A stretch of 64,000 nucleotides of DNA, from NCBI RefSeq assembly GCF_022637395.1, contig NZ_CP093337.1:1038001-1102000 (forward strand). The letters run 5' to 3'. This DNA is from Shinella sp. H4-D48. GTDB taxonomy: Bacteria; Pseudomonadota; Alphaproteobacteria; Rhizobiales; Rhizobiaceae. Shown here piece by piece: positions 25,545-34,160 of this stretch (position 1 is the stretch's first letter; the number at the start of each line of letters is the position of its first letter). Both the position numbers and the translations under genes were made by a program. The notes beneath the pieces are model-generated. The model ran no database searches, was not told the origin of the DNA, and was given only the letters and a program-made list of their open reading frames with translations.

Positions 25545-26714
25545 TCAGTCCGTCGCGTCGGCCCGCGACACGCGCAACAGGGCGCCGTCGTCCTCGTCGG
25601 TCAGAAGGAGAAGCGCTCCATCCGGCGCGACGACGACATCGCGGATGCGGCCAAACTCTCCGCCAAACATGCGCTCCTCCGAGAGGACCGCGCCGTTTTC
25701 ATCGCGCTCCAGCCGGGCAACCAGGCGGTAGGCGAGTGCGGCGACGATCAGGTTGCCATCCCATTCGGGAAACATCGCGCCGCGATAGACGGCGATGGCG
25801 CCGGGCGCGATGGACGGATCCCAATAATAGAGTGGTGGTTCATAGTCGGCAGCCGTCGAGCCAAGCTCGAACTCTGCGCCCGAATAGTGGCGGCCGTAGG
25901 AGACGCGCGGCCAGCCGTAATTGCGCCCGGGCTGCGGATTGTTGATCTCGTCGCCGCCGCGCGCGCCGTGTTCGGCGGTCAGCAGCGTGCCGTCCTTCGG
26001 ATCGATAGCGATGCCTTGCGGGTTGCGATGGCCCTTCGACCAGATTTCCGCCAGCCCGTCCGAGCTGCCGAGGAACGGGTTGTCCGCATGGGGCGTGCCA
26101 TCGGGATTGATATGCAGGATGGCGCCGGCATGGTCGCGCGGGTCCTGGGCGCGTTCGCCTTCGCCGCGATCGCCGATACCGAAGAAGAGGCTGCCGTCGC
26201 CGGCAATCGCGATGCGGGAGCCGAAATGCTGGCCGCGTGTCGTCAGGCGGCTCATCTGGAAGATGCGGGTCGTGTCCTCGAGCCGTGTGCCGTCTTCCGA
26301 CAGCCGCCCCCGGGCGACGGCCGTGCCGACACCGCCATTGCCGCGTGCGCTATAGGTGAGGAACAGAATGCGGCTGGTCTCGAAATCCCCTGCCAGCGCA
26401 ATGTCGAGCAGTCCGCCCTGACCGTTTGTCGCCACTTCGGGCAAGCCTGAGATGGGGGCGGAAACCTTTCCCGCCTGCACGCGCCGTAGCGTGCCGCCCT
26501 TTTCGGAAACCAGATAGCTGCCGTCCGGCAGCACTTCGACGGACCAGGGGTGGTTGAGGCCGCTCGCGACTGTCTCGACGGCAAGCGGGACCTTCTTGCT
26601 GGGAACGATGCGAATATCGGCCAAGGCCGGCGTAAGGGACAACGGCAGCGCGATGACGAGGGCGATGACCTTACTGCCCCATGTGACTATCCTGAGTCTT
26701 TGCCGTTCCTGCAT
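25545..26714 (-). CDS. PQQ-dependent aldose sugar dehydrogenase-like protein (YliI type)
   Basis: About 389 residues with a Sec signal (VIALVIALPLSLTPALA) and a six-bladed propeller. Family motifs are NHPWSVEVLPDGSYLVSEK, NGQGGLLDIAL, GQHFGSRIAI, SKGHRNPQGIAID and TAEHGARGGDEIN, with the conserved His and Arg of the soluble glucose/aldose dehydrogenase site. It oxidises aldoses in the periplasm with PQQ. No PQQ synthesis genes are visible, so the cofactor is made elsewhere or scavenged. GGGAG suits the ATG at 26714 better than the one at 26720. Confidence 0.9.
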   Translation of the reverse strand: MQERQRLRIVTWGSKVIALVIALPLSLTPALADIRIVPSKKVPLAVETVASGLNHPWSVEVLPDGSYLVSEKGGTLRRVQAGKVSAPISGLPEVATNGQGGLLDIALAGDFETSRILFLTYSARGNGGVGTAVARGRLSEDGTRLEDTTRIFQMSRLTTRGQHFGSRIAIAGDGSLFFGIGDRGEGERAQDPRDHAGAILHINPDGTPHADNPFLGSSDGLAEIWSKGHRNPQGIAIDPKDGTLLTAEHGARGGDEINNPQPGRNYGWPRVSYGRHYSGAEFELGSTAADYEPPLYYWDPSIAPGAIAVYRGAMFPEWDGNLIVAALAYRLVARLERDENGAVLSEERMFGGEFGRIRDVVVAPDGALLLLTDEDDGALLRVSRADATD

Positions 26715-26786
26715 AGCCATCTCCCGCCTCTTGCCGTTACCTGACGCAGAGCCGTGCGGCTTGCAAGAGCGGCGGCCGCCGGCGTG

Positions 26787-26990
26787 TCACTTTTGCGCGG
26801 GGTGAACCTGATGGGAGGCTGCATTACCGATACCGGAGGTCTTGATCGTGTCGAGCGCGACGGCCGGCGGCGACATCAGGCTGACCACCATGAGCACGCA
26901 TGCGGCCAGTGCCGTCATGGCGATAAGAAACATGGCCCTCGACTCGCGGGCCTTTGGCGTCTTGCCGGGCTTGTCTTCATCCAGAAACAT
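26787..26990 (-). CDS. Small single-span membrane protein (67 aa), unknown function
   Basis: AGGGGAC precedes the ATG at 26990. The protein has a charged, proline- and lysine-rich N-terminus (DEDKPGKTPKARES) and one helix, AMFLIAMTALAACVLMVVSLM, followed by a small polar tail. No family recognised. It lies alone between a sugar dehydrogenase and an EAL-domain gene. Confidence 0.6.
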   Translation of the reverse strand: MFLDEDKPGKTPKARESRAMFLIAMTALAACVLMVVSLMSPPAVALDTIKTSGIGNAASHQVHPAQK

Positions 26991-27165
26991 CGTTGTCCCC
27001 TGTCTTTGCTTTTTGCTTGAATGATGTCCAAAAGGCCTGCCGAAATCGGCGCGACAAGGACCGAATTGCGGCAAGGCCCGACATTTATTGTGGCGAAAAA
27101 AAGGCATGGTAAAAATGTCACGTTTCCAAATGCTTCAGGCGAATAGAAGGGGCGTCTGCGCCGTC

Positions 27166-28077
27166 TTAGACACCCCTTCTGCCGAAGTGCCGAACGGCTC
27201 TCGCGACACGGTGTTCGACCGGAGCTACGGCATCGGATAGGGGGGCGGCGGGTTGCTCCGCCGCAGGGCTATCCTCGCCGATATCGGGAAAGGTCGTGTT
27301 GAAGTGCGTCGGAGCCAGTTCCGGCCGGGCGAGAAGGAAGCCTTGCATCAGCGGTCCTCCCATCTCGCGGCAAAGCGCCATGGTCTCCGGTGTCTCGATA
27401 CCGCCGACGATGGTTTGGATGTTCTTGTCTGCGAACTGGCCGATCACGACCCGCAGGAGCGCCAGGCCGGCCGAGTTTTCGGCAAATTCCTGCAGCCAGG
27501 ATGTATCGAAGGCCACGAATTGCGGCTTCAGGCGCTCGAGGCGGGCAAGATCGCGGTCATCGCCGGTGTATTCGTCGATCGCGATGGAGAAGCCGGCCTC
27601 GTGCAGCCGGTCGGCGAAAAGCGCGAGGGCCTCGGCATCGTCGCCCGGCAGCTGACGAATTTCGCAGGCGATACGCTCGGGAGCGATTCCTGCCTCATGG
27701 GCGGCAAGCCGCAGCCACTCCGCTTCCTGGCGCATGGCCTGCGGCGCACGGTACAGGCCGGAATGGACGCTCATGATGAGGGCGACGTCAGGCCGGCCGA
27801 TGAGGCCGGCATTGAGGATGTGCAGGCTGCGGCACAGGCCGTCGACTGCGGCGCGCTCATCCTCCGGCACACTCTGGAAGAACTCGCCGGGAGACGTCGG
27901 CATATCGCCGGCGCTGGCGCGGATCAGCCCCTTGAAAGCCGCGATCTGCAACCGTCCGTCCGCATGTTCGCGGAAGATAGGCTGGAGCGCCGATTGCAGG
28001 AAATAGGGGCCGTAAACGGCGCTGTAAGCACCGTCGGCCTGCCGCACGAGGTTGGTGAAGATGCTTCTTTCACTCAT
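27166..28077 (-). CDS. EAL-fold protein with degenerate active site
   Basis: About 303 residues with an EAL-like domain spanning most of the protein. The catalytic positions of c-di-GMP phosphodiesterases are mostly changed: the EAL motif reads KGL (in AFKGLIR), the N of the NVS motif is H (MSVHSG), DDFGTG reads DEYTGD, the KID lysine is replaced (VAFD), and EGVET reads GGIET. One glutamate (CEIRQ) and the final QGFLLARP remain. It probably does not hydrolyse c-di-GMP and may bind it or a protein partner. Start at ATG 28077; an ATG at 28089 is possible. Confidence 0.82.
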   Translation of the reverse strand: MSERSIFTNLVRQADGAYSAVYGPYFLQSALQPIFREHADGRLQIAAFKGLIRASAGDMPTSPGEFFQSVPEDERAAVDGLCRSLHILNAGLIGRPDVALIMSVHSGLYRAPQAMRQEAEWLRLAAHEAGIAPERIACEIRQLPGDDAEALALFADRLHEAGFSIAIDEYTGDDRDLARLERLKPQFVAFDTSWLQEFAENSAGLALLRVVIGQFADKNIQTIVGGIETPETMALCREMGGPLMQGFLLARPELAPTHFNTTFPDIGEDSPAAEQPAAPLSDAVAPVEHRVARAVRHFGRRGV

Positions 28078-29603
<1,526 letters not shown>

Positions 29604-29628
29604 GGTATACCGCCTTTCCTGATTGAAG

Positions 29629-29653
29629 AACCCGCCGGAGACGGCGGGTTTTT
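29629..29653 (+). terminator. Intrinsic terminator of aatA
   Basis: AACCCGCCG-GAGA-CGGCGGGTT followed by TTT, 26 bases after the aatA stop. Confidence 0.92.
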
Positions 29654-29723
29654 ACGTTCGGTCCATGAAATTGCTGTCATCGTGACCGATATAGAGGTGA
29701 CATCGACAACGCGGAGCCGAACC

Positions 29724-29957
29724 ATGAAAGCCATACCCCTCTCCATCGCCACCATGCTTGCGCTTTCCACCGCAGCCGTGGCCGCGGACGGCGATCGTTA
29801 TACAGGGCAGAGGGACGATGCGCCGCGCGGCGGGGTGGTGGTCAGCGAAGGCGCGCGCATGATGACGGCGTGGGATTACTTCTTCAACAATCCGGAAAAA
29901 TACCACTCCATGCGCAACGGTCCCGGTGAATACCATGTCGGCGGCATGCGCCGCTAA
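29724..29957 (+). CDS. Small secreted protein (77 aa), unknown function
   Basis: The N-terminus is a Sec signal (IPLSIATMLALSTAAVAA), cleaving near residue 20. The mature 55 residues are polar with aromatic and glycine residues (MTAWDYFFNNPEKYHSM). GGAG lies upstream of the ATG at 29724. The stop overlaps the convergent chaA stop by four bases. No family recognised. Confidence 0.65.
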   Translation: MKAIPLSIATMLALSTAAVAADGDRYTGQRDDAPRGGVVVSEGARMMTAWDYFFNNPEKYHSMRNGPGEYHVGGMRR

Positions 29958-31048
29958 AGTCCAATCAGCGTCAGCATGATGAACGTGGCGAAGAGGATGA
30001 AATGCGTCATTCCTTCGATGGCGTTCGTCTCGCCGTCATTGAGGTTGATGGCGGCGGCGATGAGCGTGATGGTCACCATCACCGTCTGGACCGGCGACAT
30101 CGCCATAATGAAGGGCTGGCCAGTGTAGAGCGCGATGGCCTCCATGACGGGCACCGTGAGGATGACCGTCGACAACGAAGCCCCCATGGCGATGTTGACG
30201 ACCGATTGCATGCGATTGGCGAGCGCAGCGCGCAGTGCCGTCAGGATTTCTGGCGCGGCCGAAATGGCTGCGACGATCACCGCCATCAGCGCCGGCGGCG
30301 CGCCGGTGCCCTTGAGCCCGGCGCCGAGCAGCACCGACATCACTTCCGCCAAAGCGCCGATCAGCACCACGCCCGCGACGATAACGAGGATGGAGACGGT
30401 CGCGGATTCGTCTTCTTCCGGTGCGCTGCTGTCGGGGTGCTCCTTCCGCTCGGCGCGCGGATAGGCATAGCTGAAGAAATAGCTGTGTGCGCCAACCTGC
30501 ATGCGTAGGAAGACGGCATAGAGCGTGATCATCGCGCCGATGGTGAACAGGGAATAGAGATGCCAGCTTTCGCGCGGTACGAATTCGGGCACGACCATGG
30601 AGATGCCCATGGCCGTCAGGATCATCACGCCATAGGTCTTGCCGGAATCGTCGTTATAGGGTTGCTCGCCGTGGCGGATGCCGCCGAGCAGGGCGGCAAG
30701 CCCGAGGATGCCGTTGATATCGAGCATGACGGCGGCGTAGATCGTGTCGCGCACGAGTGTCGGCGAGGTTTCTCCCCGCATCATGATGGCGAGGATCACC
30801 ACCTCCACCAGAACCGCCGAGAGCGTCAGGATCATCGTGCCGTAGGGATCGCCTACCTTGGAGGCGAGGATTTCGGCGTGGTGGGCGACGCGGGTGGAGA
30901 CCAGCACGATCACTGCAATCAGCGCGAAGGCGGCAACCAGCATCGCCGGACGGCCCAACTCCAGCAGGCTGTGTTCGGTCGCATAGGCAAGGACCGCCAC
31001 GGCGAGCCCGACAAGCAGGAAACGTTCCTTGGTGAGGCTGGAAAGCAT
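29954..31048 (-). CDS. chaA: Calcium/proton antiporter, ChaA family
   Basis: A 364-residue inner-membrane protein with about eleven helices in two CaCA halves. The repeated acidic motifs are GDPYGTMILTLSAVLVEVVIL and VAAISAAPEILTALRAALANRMQSVVNIAMGASL (in parts), which carry the ion-binding glutamates. The linker between halves is charged and acidic (PEEDESATV). ChaA-type proteins exchange Ca2+ or Na+/K+ for protons and support calcium and alkaline tolerance; a Rhizobium plasmid homologue is called y4hA. It is an isolated gene. Confidence 0.92.
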   Translation of the reverse strand: MLSSLTKERFLLVGLAVAVLAYATEHSLLELGRPAMLVAAFALIAVIVLVSTRVAHHAEILASKVGDPYGTMILTLSAVLVEVVILAIMMRGETSPTLVRDTIYAAVMLDINGILGLAALLGGIRHGEQPYNDDSGKTYGVMILTAMGISMVVPEFVPRESWHLYSLFTIGAMITLYAVFLRMQVGAHSYFFSYAYPRAERKEHPDSSAPEEDESATVSILVIVAGVVLIGALAEVMSVLLGAGLKGTGAPPALMAVIVAAISAAPEILTALRAALANRMQSVVNIAMGASLSTVILTVPVMEAIALYTGQPFIMAMSPVQTVMVTITLIAAAINLNDGETNAIEGMTHFILFATFIMLTLIGL

Positions 31049-31107
31049 GGGTGGCTGGCTCCGTGGCAGATGATCCGTCAGTAGATGTAGCCGCGCCGCG
31101 CGAAAAG

Positions 31108-31139
31108 AAAACGCCCGCGTGATGCAACGCGCGCGTTTT
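31108..31139 (-). terminator. Terminator downstream of the ene-reductase operon
   Basis: AAAACGC/GCGTTTT flanks an inner CGCG/CGCG stem and a TGATGCAA loop. On the minus strand the hairpin is followed by CTTTTC, about 60 bases past the ene-reductase stop. Confidence 0.85.
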
Positions 31140-31197
31140 ATCTTGGGGACGCGAGCAGACCGGAGGATGTCGGCCCTCCGGCCGTGGCTTCAACCGG

Positions 31198-32319
31198 TCA
31201 GGCGACGTTCTCCAGCGCCGGGTAGTCGGTGTACCCCTTCGCGCCGCCGCCATAGAAGGTGCCCTGGTCCGGGGCGTTGAGAACCGTGTCGTTCTTCAGG
31301 CGCGTGACGAGGTCGGGGTTGGAGATGAAGAGCTTGCCAAAGGCGACAAGGTCTGCCTTGCCTTCCTCGATCGCGTCGATGGCCATTTCGCGGTTGTAGC
31401 CGTTGTTGACCATCCAGGCGGCTTTCCCGCCCGCGGCCCGGTAGGCGGCGCGCAGGGCATCGTAATCGAAGGGGGCGTCGCCCTGCTGGAAATCACGCGG
31501 ACCGCCCGTGGCGCCCTCTATGACGTGGACATAGGCGAGGTCGTGGCGCGCAAGCCCTTCGACGACATGGGTGAAGAGCGGCTGCGGTGCCGGATCAAAG
31601 GCGTCGTTGGCTGGTGTCACGGGCGAGATACGGATAGCAGTGCGGCCGGCGCCGATTTCGGAGGCGATCGCATCGACCACTTCGAAGAGGAAGCGGGCGC
31701 GGTTTTCGATCGAGCCGCCGTAGTTGTCGTCGCGCTGGTTGCTGCCCGAGCGCAGGAACTGGTCGATCAGGTAGCCATTCGCGGCGTGGATCTCAACAGC
31801 GTCGAAGCCGGCGTCGATGGAGGCGCGCGCCGCGCGGCGATAGTCTTCCACGATGCCGGCAATCTCCTCAGGGGCAAGCGGCCGTGGCTCTGATGTCTCG
31901 GCGAAGGAGCCGCTGCCATCGGCATCGATGAGATAGGTCTTCGACTTGGCGCGGATGGCAGAGGGGGCAACGGGCTTGCCGCCATTCGGCTGCAGGCTGT
32001 CATGAGAGATACGGCCGACATGCCACATCTGCACGACGATCTTGCCGCCGGACTTGTGCACGGCGTCCGTCACCTGGCGCCAGCCGGCAAGCGCTTCCGG
32101 CGTGTAGAGGCCGGGCACGTCGGCGTATCCCTGACCCTGCTGGGTGATCGGCGTTCCCTCGGTGATGATGAGGCCGGCCGACGCGCGCTGCTCGTAATAG
32201 GCGGCGTTCAACGTGTTCGGTACTGCGCCCGGAGAGCGGTTGCGCGTCAGCGGCGCCATGACGATACGGTTGGCAAGCTGGATATCGCCGATCTTGATGG
32301 GGTCGAAGAGCGAGGTCAT
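31198..32319 (-). CDS. nemA: Old-yellow-enzyme ene-reductase (alkene reductase, NemA type)
   Basis: A 373-residue FMN barrel enzyme that reduces activated C=C bonds and nitro compounds with NADPH, such as N-ethylmaleimide. Motifs: the N-terminal LFDPIKIGDIQLANRIVMAPLTRNRS (in parts), MWHVGRISH, FDAVEIHAANGYLIDQFL, NQRDDNYGGSIENRARF, and FGKLFISNPDLV. Catalytic His-Asn/Tyr residues are in AANGYL and neighbours. The gene overlaps the ArsR-family regulator by four bases (ATGA), so they are co-translated and the regulator probably represses it until an electrophile is present. Confidence 0.95.
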   Translation of the reverse strand: MTSLFDPIKIGDIQLANRIVMAPLTRNRSPGAVPNTLNAAYYEQRASAGLIITEGTPITQQGQGYADVPGLYTPEALAGWRQVTDAVHKSGGKIVVQMWHVGRISHDSLQPNGGKPVAPSAIRAKSKTYLIDADGSGSFAETSEPRPLAPEEIAGIVEDYRRAARASIDAGFDAVEIHAANGYLIDQFLRSGSNQRDDNYGGSIENRARFLFEVVDAIASEIGAGRTAIRISPVTPANDAFDPAPQPLFTHVVEGLARHDLAYVHVIEGATGGPRDFQQGDAPFDYDALRAAYRAAGGKAAWMVNNGYNREMAIDAIEEGKADLVAFGKLFISNPDLVTRLKNDTVLNAPDQGTFYGGGAKGYTDYPALENVA

Positions 32320-32660
32320 GGAGTATCCTTTTTCTGGCTGGGTGCCGGCTCGAGGGTGCTGTTGATGTGGTGGAGAAAGGCGGCGATTTTGTCTTCGTCG
32401 CGTTTGAAGAACACCCATTGGCCGACCTTGCGCGTCGTCACGAGACCGGCGCGTTGCAGCGTGGCGAGATGGGCGGAAACGGTGGACTGCGAAAGATCGC
32501 AGCGCTTTTCGATCTGTCCGGCGCACACGCCGAAGTCCAGCGGATGCTCCTGGCCGGCGAAATAGGCCTGCGGCTCCTTCAGCCAGGCAAGGATCTCCAG
32601 CCGCGTGGGATGGGCCAGCGCCTTCAGGATCTCGTCTGTGTCGGTGTCGGGGGCGGTCAT
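32316..32660 (-). CDS. ArsR/SmtB-family repressor of the ene-reductase operon
   Basis: A 114-residue winged helix protein: LKALAHPTRLEILAWLKEP is the conserved first helix pair and SQSTVSAHLATLQRAGLVTTRKVGQWVFFKRDE the recognition helix and wing. Residues CAGQIEKRCDLSQS carry two cysteines before the recognition helix, near where metal- or thiol-sensing ArsR proteins bind, so a Cys-based electrophile or redox sensor is likely. The start ATG has a close AAAGG; the stop overlaps the nemA start. A palindrome lies 25 bases upstream. Confidence 0.88.
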   Translation of the reverse strand: MTAPDTDTDEILKALAHPTRLEILAWLKEPQAYFAGQEHPLDFGVCAGQIEKRCDLSQSTVSAHLATLQRAGLVTTRKVGQWVFFKRDEDKIAAFLHHINSTLEPAPSQKKDTP

Positions 32661-32683
32661 GCCTTTTGTGTCCGGTCCTTTGT

Positions 32684-32703
32684 ATATCGCTTTTACCCGA
32701 TAT
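32684..32703. promoter_or_regulatory. Candidate ArsR operator
   Basis: ATATCG-CTTTTACC-CGATAT is a perfect 6-base-arm palindrome, 24 bases upstream of the ArsR start. ArsR proteins bind such AT-bearing palindromes over their own promoter. Binding is inferred. Confidence 0.6.
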
Positions 32704-32737
32704 TGTGATCGTGTCTGCGCGATACAAGGGCGGCAGC

Positions 32738-32856
32738 AAAAAAAGAGGGCCACAAGCGTAAGCCTGGGCCCTGCAAAGTTTGAAGGTCAAGAACCTCCAG
32801 AGGGGAACAGCCAGCGCGCGGTAGTGGGAGGAGAAAGACCGCATGTGCGTTGGCTG
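32738..32856 (-). ncRNA. abcR2: AbcR-type trans-acting sRNA, copy nearer nemA (probably abcR2)
   Basis: About 119 nt on the minus strand, ended by AGGGCC...GGCCCT and seven T residues. Stem-loop 1 has an outer CAGCCA/TGGCTG stem and inner GCGGT/ACCGC around a loop with CCTCCCA, the anti-Shine-Dalgarno motif of AbcR. After it comes TGTTCCCCTCTGGAGGTT, shared with the second copy. AbcR RNAs (alpha-r15 family) bind Hfq and repress ABC-transporter mRNAs in Rhizobiales. This copy has the better promoter and a LysR-type palindrome upstream, hence my assignment as abcR2. Ends are estimated from promoter and terminator. Confidence 0.88.
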
Positions 32857-32862
32857 AAATGA

Positions 32863-32891
32863 ATATGGGGGAGGGCCTGAGTTTCTTCAAG
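32863..32891 (-). promoter_or_regulatory. Promoter of the abcR2-type sRNA
   Basis: On the minus strand, CTTGAA (32886-32891), 17 bases, CCATAT (32863-32868): nearly the rhizobial sigma70 consensus CTTGAC-N17-CTATAT. Predicted transcription start near 32856. Confidence 0.85.
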
Positions 32892-32902
32892 GCAAGCGCA
32901 TA

Positions 32903-32924
32903 CCAAGTTTTGCAAGAAACTTGG
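32903..32924. promoter_or_regulatory. LysR-type palindrome upstream of abcR2 (candidate LsrB/VtlR site)
   Basis: CCAAGTT-TTGCAAGA-AACTTGG has perfect 7-base arms and contains the LysR core T-N11-A. Its centre is at about -58 from the predicted sRNA start, the usual place of a LysR recognition site. A further CAACTTGG half-site follows at 32931-32938. VtlR of Brucella activates abcR2, and its homologue lsrB is encoded next door. Confidence 0.75.
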
Positions 32925-32950
32925 AAATTTCAACTTGGCCAATGAAAGGC

Positions 32951-33071
32951 AAAAAAAGAGGGCCACAAGATCAACTTGGGCCCTTTATAGTTTTGAAGGT
33001 AATAAAACCTCCAGAGGGGAACAGCTGGTGCGGTGGCACTGGGAGGAAAAAGCCACCGAAATGCATCAGCT
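32951..33071 (-). ncRNA. abcR1: AbcR-type trans-acting sRNA, copy nearer lsrB (probably abcR1)
   Basis: About 121 nt on the minus strand, terminated by AGGGCC...GGCCCT plus seven T residues. Stem-loop 1 has outer CAGCTG/CAGCTG and inner CGGTGGC/GCCACCG stems around TTTTTCCTCCCAGT. The loop and the TGTTCCCCTCTGGAGGTT segment equal those of the other copy, while both stems differ with pairing kept, which shows selection on the fold. Same orientation and tandem layout as AbcR1/AbcR2 in Agrobacterium and Sinorhizobium. Confidence 0.88.
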
Positions 33072-33077
33072 GGGCGC

Positions 33078-33106
33078 GATATGATGCTTTTCTGAGCATG
33101 CGGCAA
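33078..33106 (-). promoter_or_regulatory. Promoter of the abcR1-type sRNA
   Basis: On the minus strand, TTGCCG (33101-33106), 17 bases, CATATC (33078-33083). No CCAAGTT palindrome lies upstream; instead GCATG-CCAGC-CATGC occurs at 33118-33132. Confidence 0.75.
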
Positions 33107-33150
33107 CCATTTAATGTGCATGCCAGCCATGCGTAGGGCGCAGGCCTTGG

Positions 33151-34059
33151 TCAGAAGTTCCAGTTTCGGGCCTTGGCAACGATGAAATCCCTGAAAACCT
33201 TGAGTTTCGCCGAGTTTTTCATTTCGCTCGGATAGCAGAAATACGTATCGAAGGAGGGAATATCCGCGCTCAGTGGAAGCTGAAGCAGGCCGGGATCGCG
33301 CCCGACGATGTAATCGGGAAGCATAGCGACCCCGATTCCCAGCAGGCACGCGCGCTTGATCGACGTCTGGCTGTTGATTTGCAGGATGGAGGGGCGGGGA
33401 TTGTCCGAATCGCGTCCGGCGATCTCCAGCCAGTTGACGTCGAGCAGGTAATTGGGGGCCGGCTCGCCGAAGGTGATGATCCTGTGGTTGTCGAGGTCGT
33501 CGATTGACTGCGGCTCGCCATAGCGGTTGATGTAGGACGGTGCTGCATAGATATGCATGTGCACCGTGAACAGACGCCGCTGGATGAGGTCCGACTGCTG
33601 CGGTTCGCGCAGTCGGATGGCGCAGTCGGCGTGACGCATGTTCACGTCCAGCTCCTCGTTGTCGAGGATGAGCTGCACCTGCATGTCAGGATAGAGCGCG
33701 AGGAATTCCTGCACCTTGTCGGTCAGCCAGCCCTGACCAAGACCGACGGTCGTGGTAATGCGCAGCTTGCCGCTCGGCTTCTCGGTGTTTTCCGTCAGCT
33801 GGACGCGCACGCCTTCGAGCTTCATCAGCACGTCGTGCGCTGTCCGGTAGAGGATTTCACCCTGTTCGGTCAGGATCAGACCGCGTGCATGGCGATGGAA
33901 CAGCTTGATGCCGACATCCTGCTCCAGCGCGCTGACCTGCCGGCTGATGGCCGATTGAGACAGGTGCAGCTTGTCTGCCGCGTGCGTGAACGAGCCGGCC
34001 TCGGCCGCGGCGTGAAATATCCGCAGCTTATCCCAATCGAGCGGCATTCTATCCCCCAT
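33151..34059 (-). CDS. lsrB: LysR-family regulator LsrB/VtlR
   Basis: A 302-residue LysR protein. The N-terminal helix-turn-helix is very conserved (LRIFHAAAEAGSFTHAADKLHLSQSAISRQVSALEQ in parts) and the C-terminus ends KVFRDFIVAKARNWNF, as in S. meliloti LsrB. LsrB responds to oxidative signals and is needed for nodulation, and Brucella VtlR controls virulence and abcR2. AGGAGG supports the ATG at 34059 (MGDR); 34047 (MPLDW) is the alternative. It sits between trxB and the tandem AbcR sRNAs. Cysteines: DADCAIR-type (HADCAIR) and a second in IKRACLLG may be redox sites. Confidence 0.95.
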   Translation of the reverse strand: MGDRMPLDWDKLRIFHAAAEAGSFTHAADKLHLSQSAISRQVSALEQDVGIKLFHRHARGLILTEQGEILYRTAHDVLMKLEGVRVQLTENTEKPSGKLRITTTVGLGQGWLTDKVQEFLALYPDMQVQLILDNEELDVNMRHADCAIRLREPQQSDLIQRRLFTVHMHIYAAPSYINRYGEPQSIDDLDNHRIITFGEPAPNYLLDVNWLEIAGRDSDNPRPSILQINSQTSIKRACLLGIGVAMLPDYIVGRDPGLLQLPLSADIPSFDTYFCYPSEMKNSAKLKVFRDFIVAKARNWNF

Positions 34060-34160
34060 AAGTCCCTCCTGCGGGCAGACGACGTCTCCCGCTCGGTCGC
34101 TGATTCAACTGTTCCCACGTGGGAGGTCGGATGGAATCCGCCTCCCTTGGTTGGCGGCTT

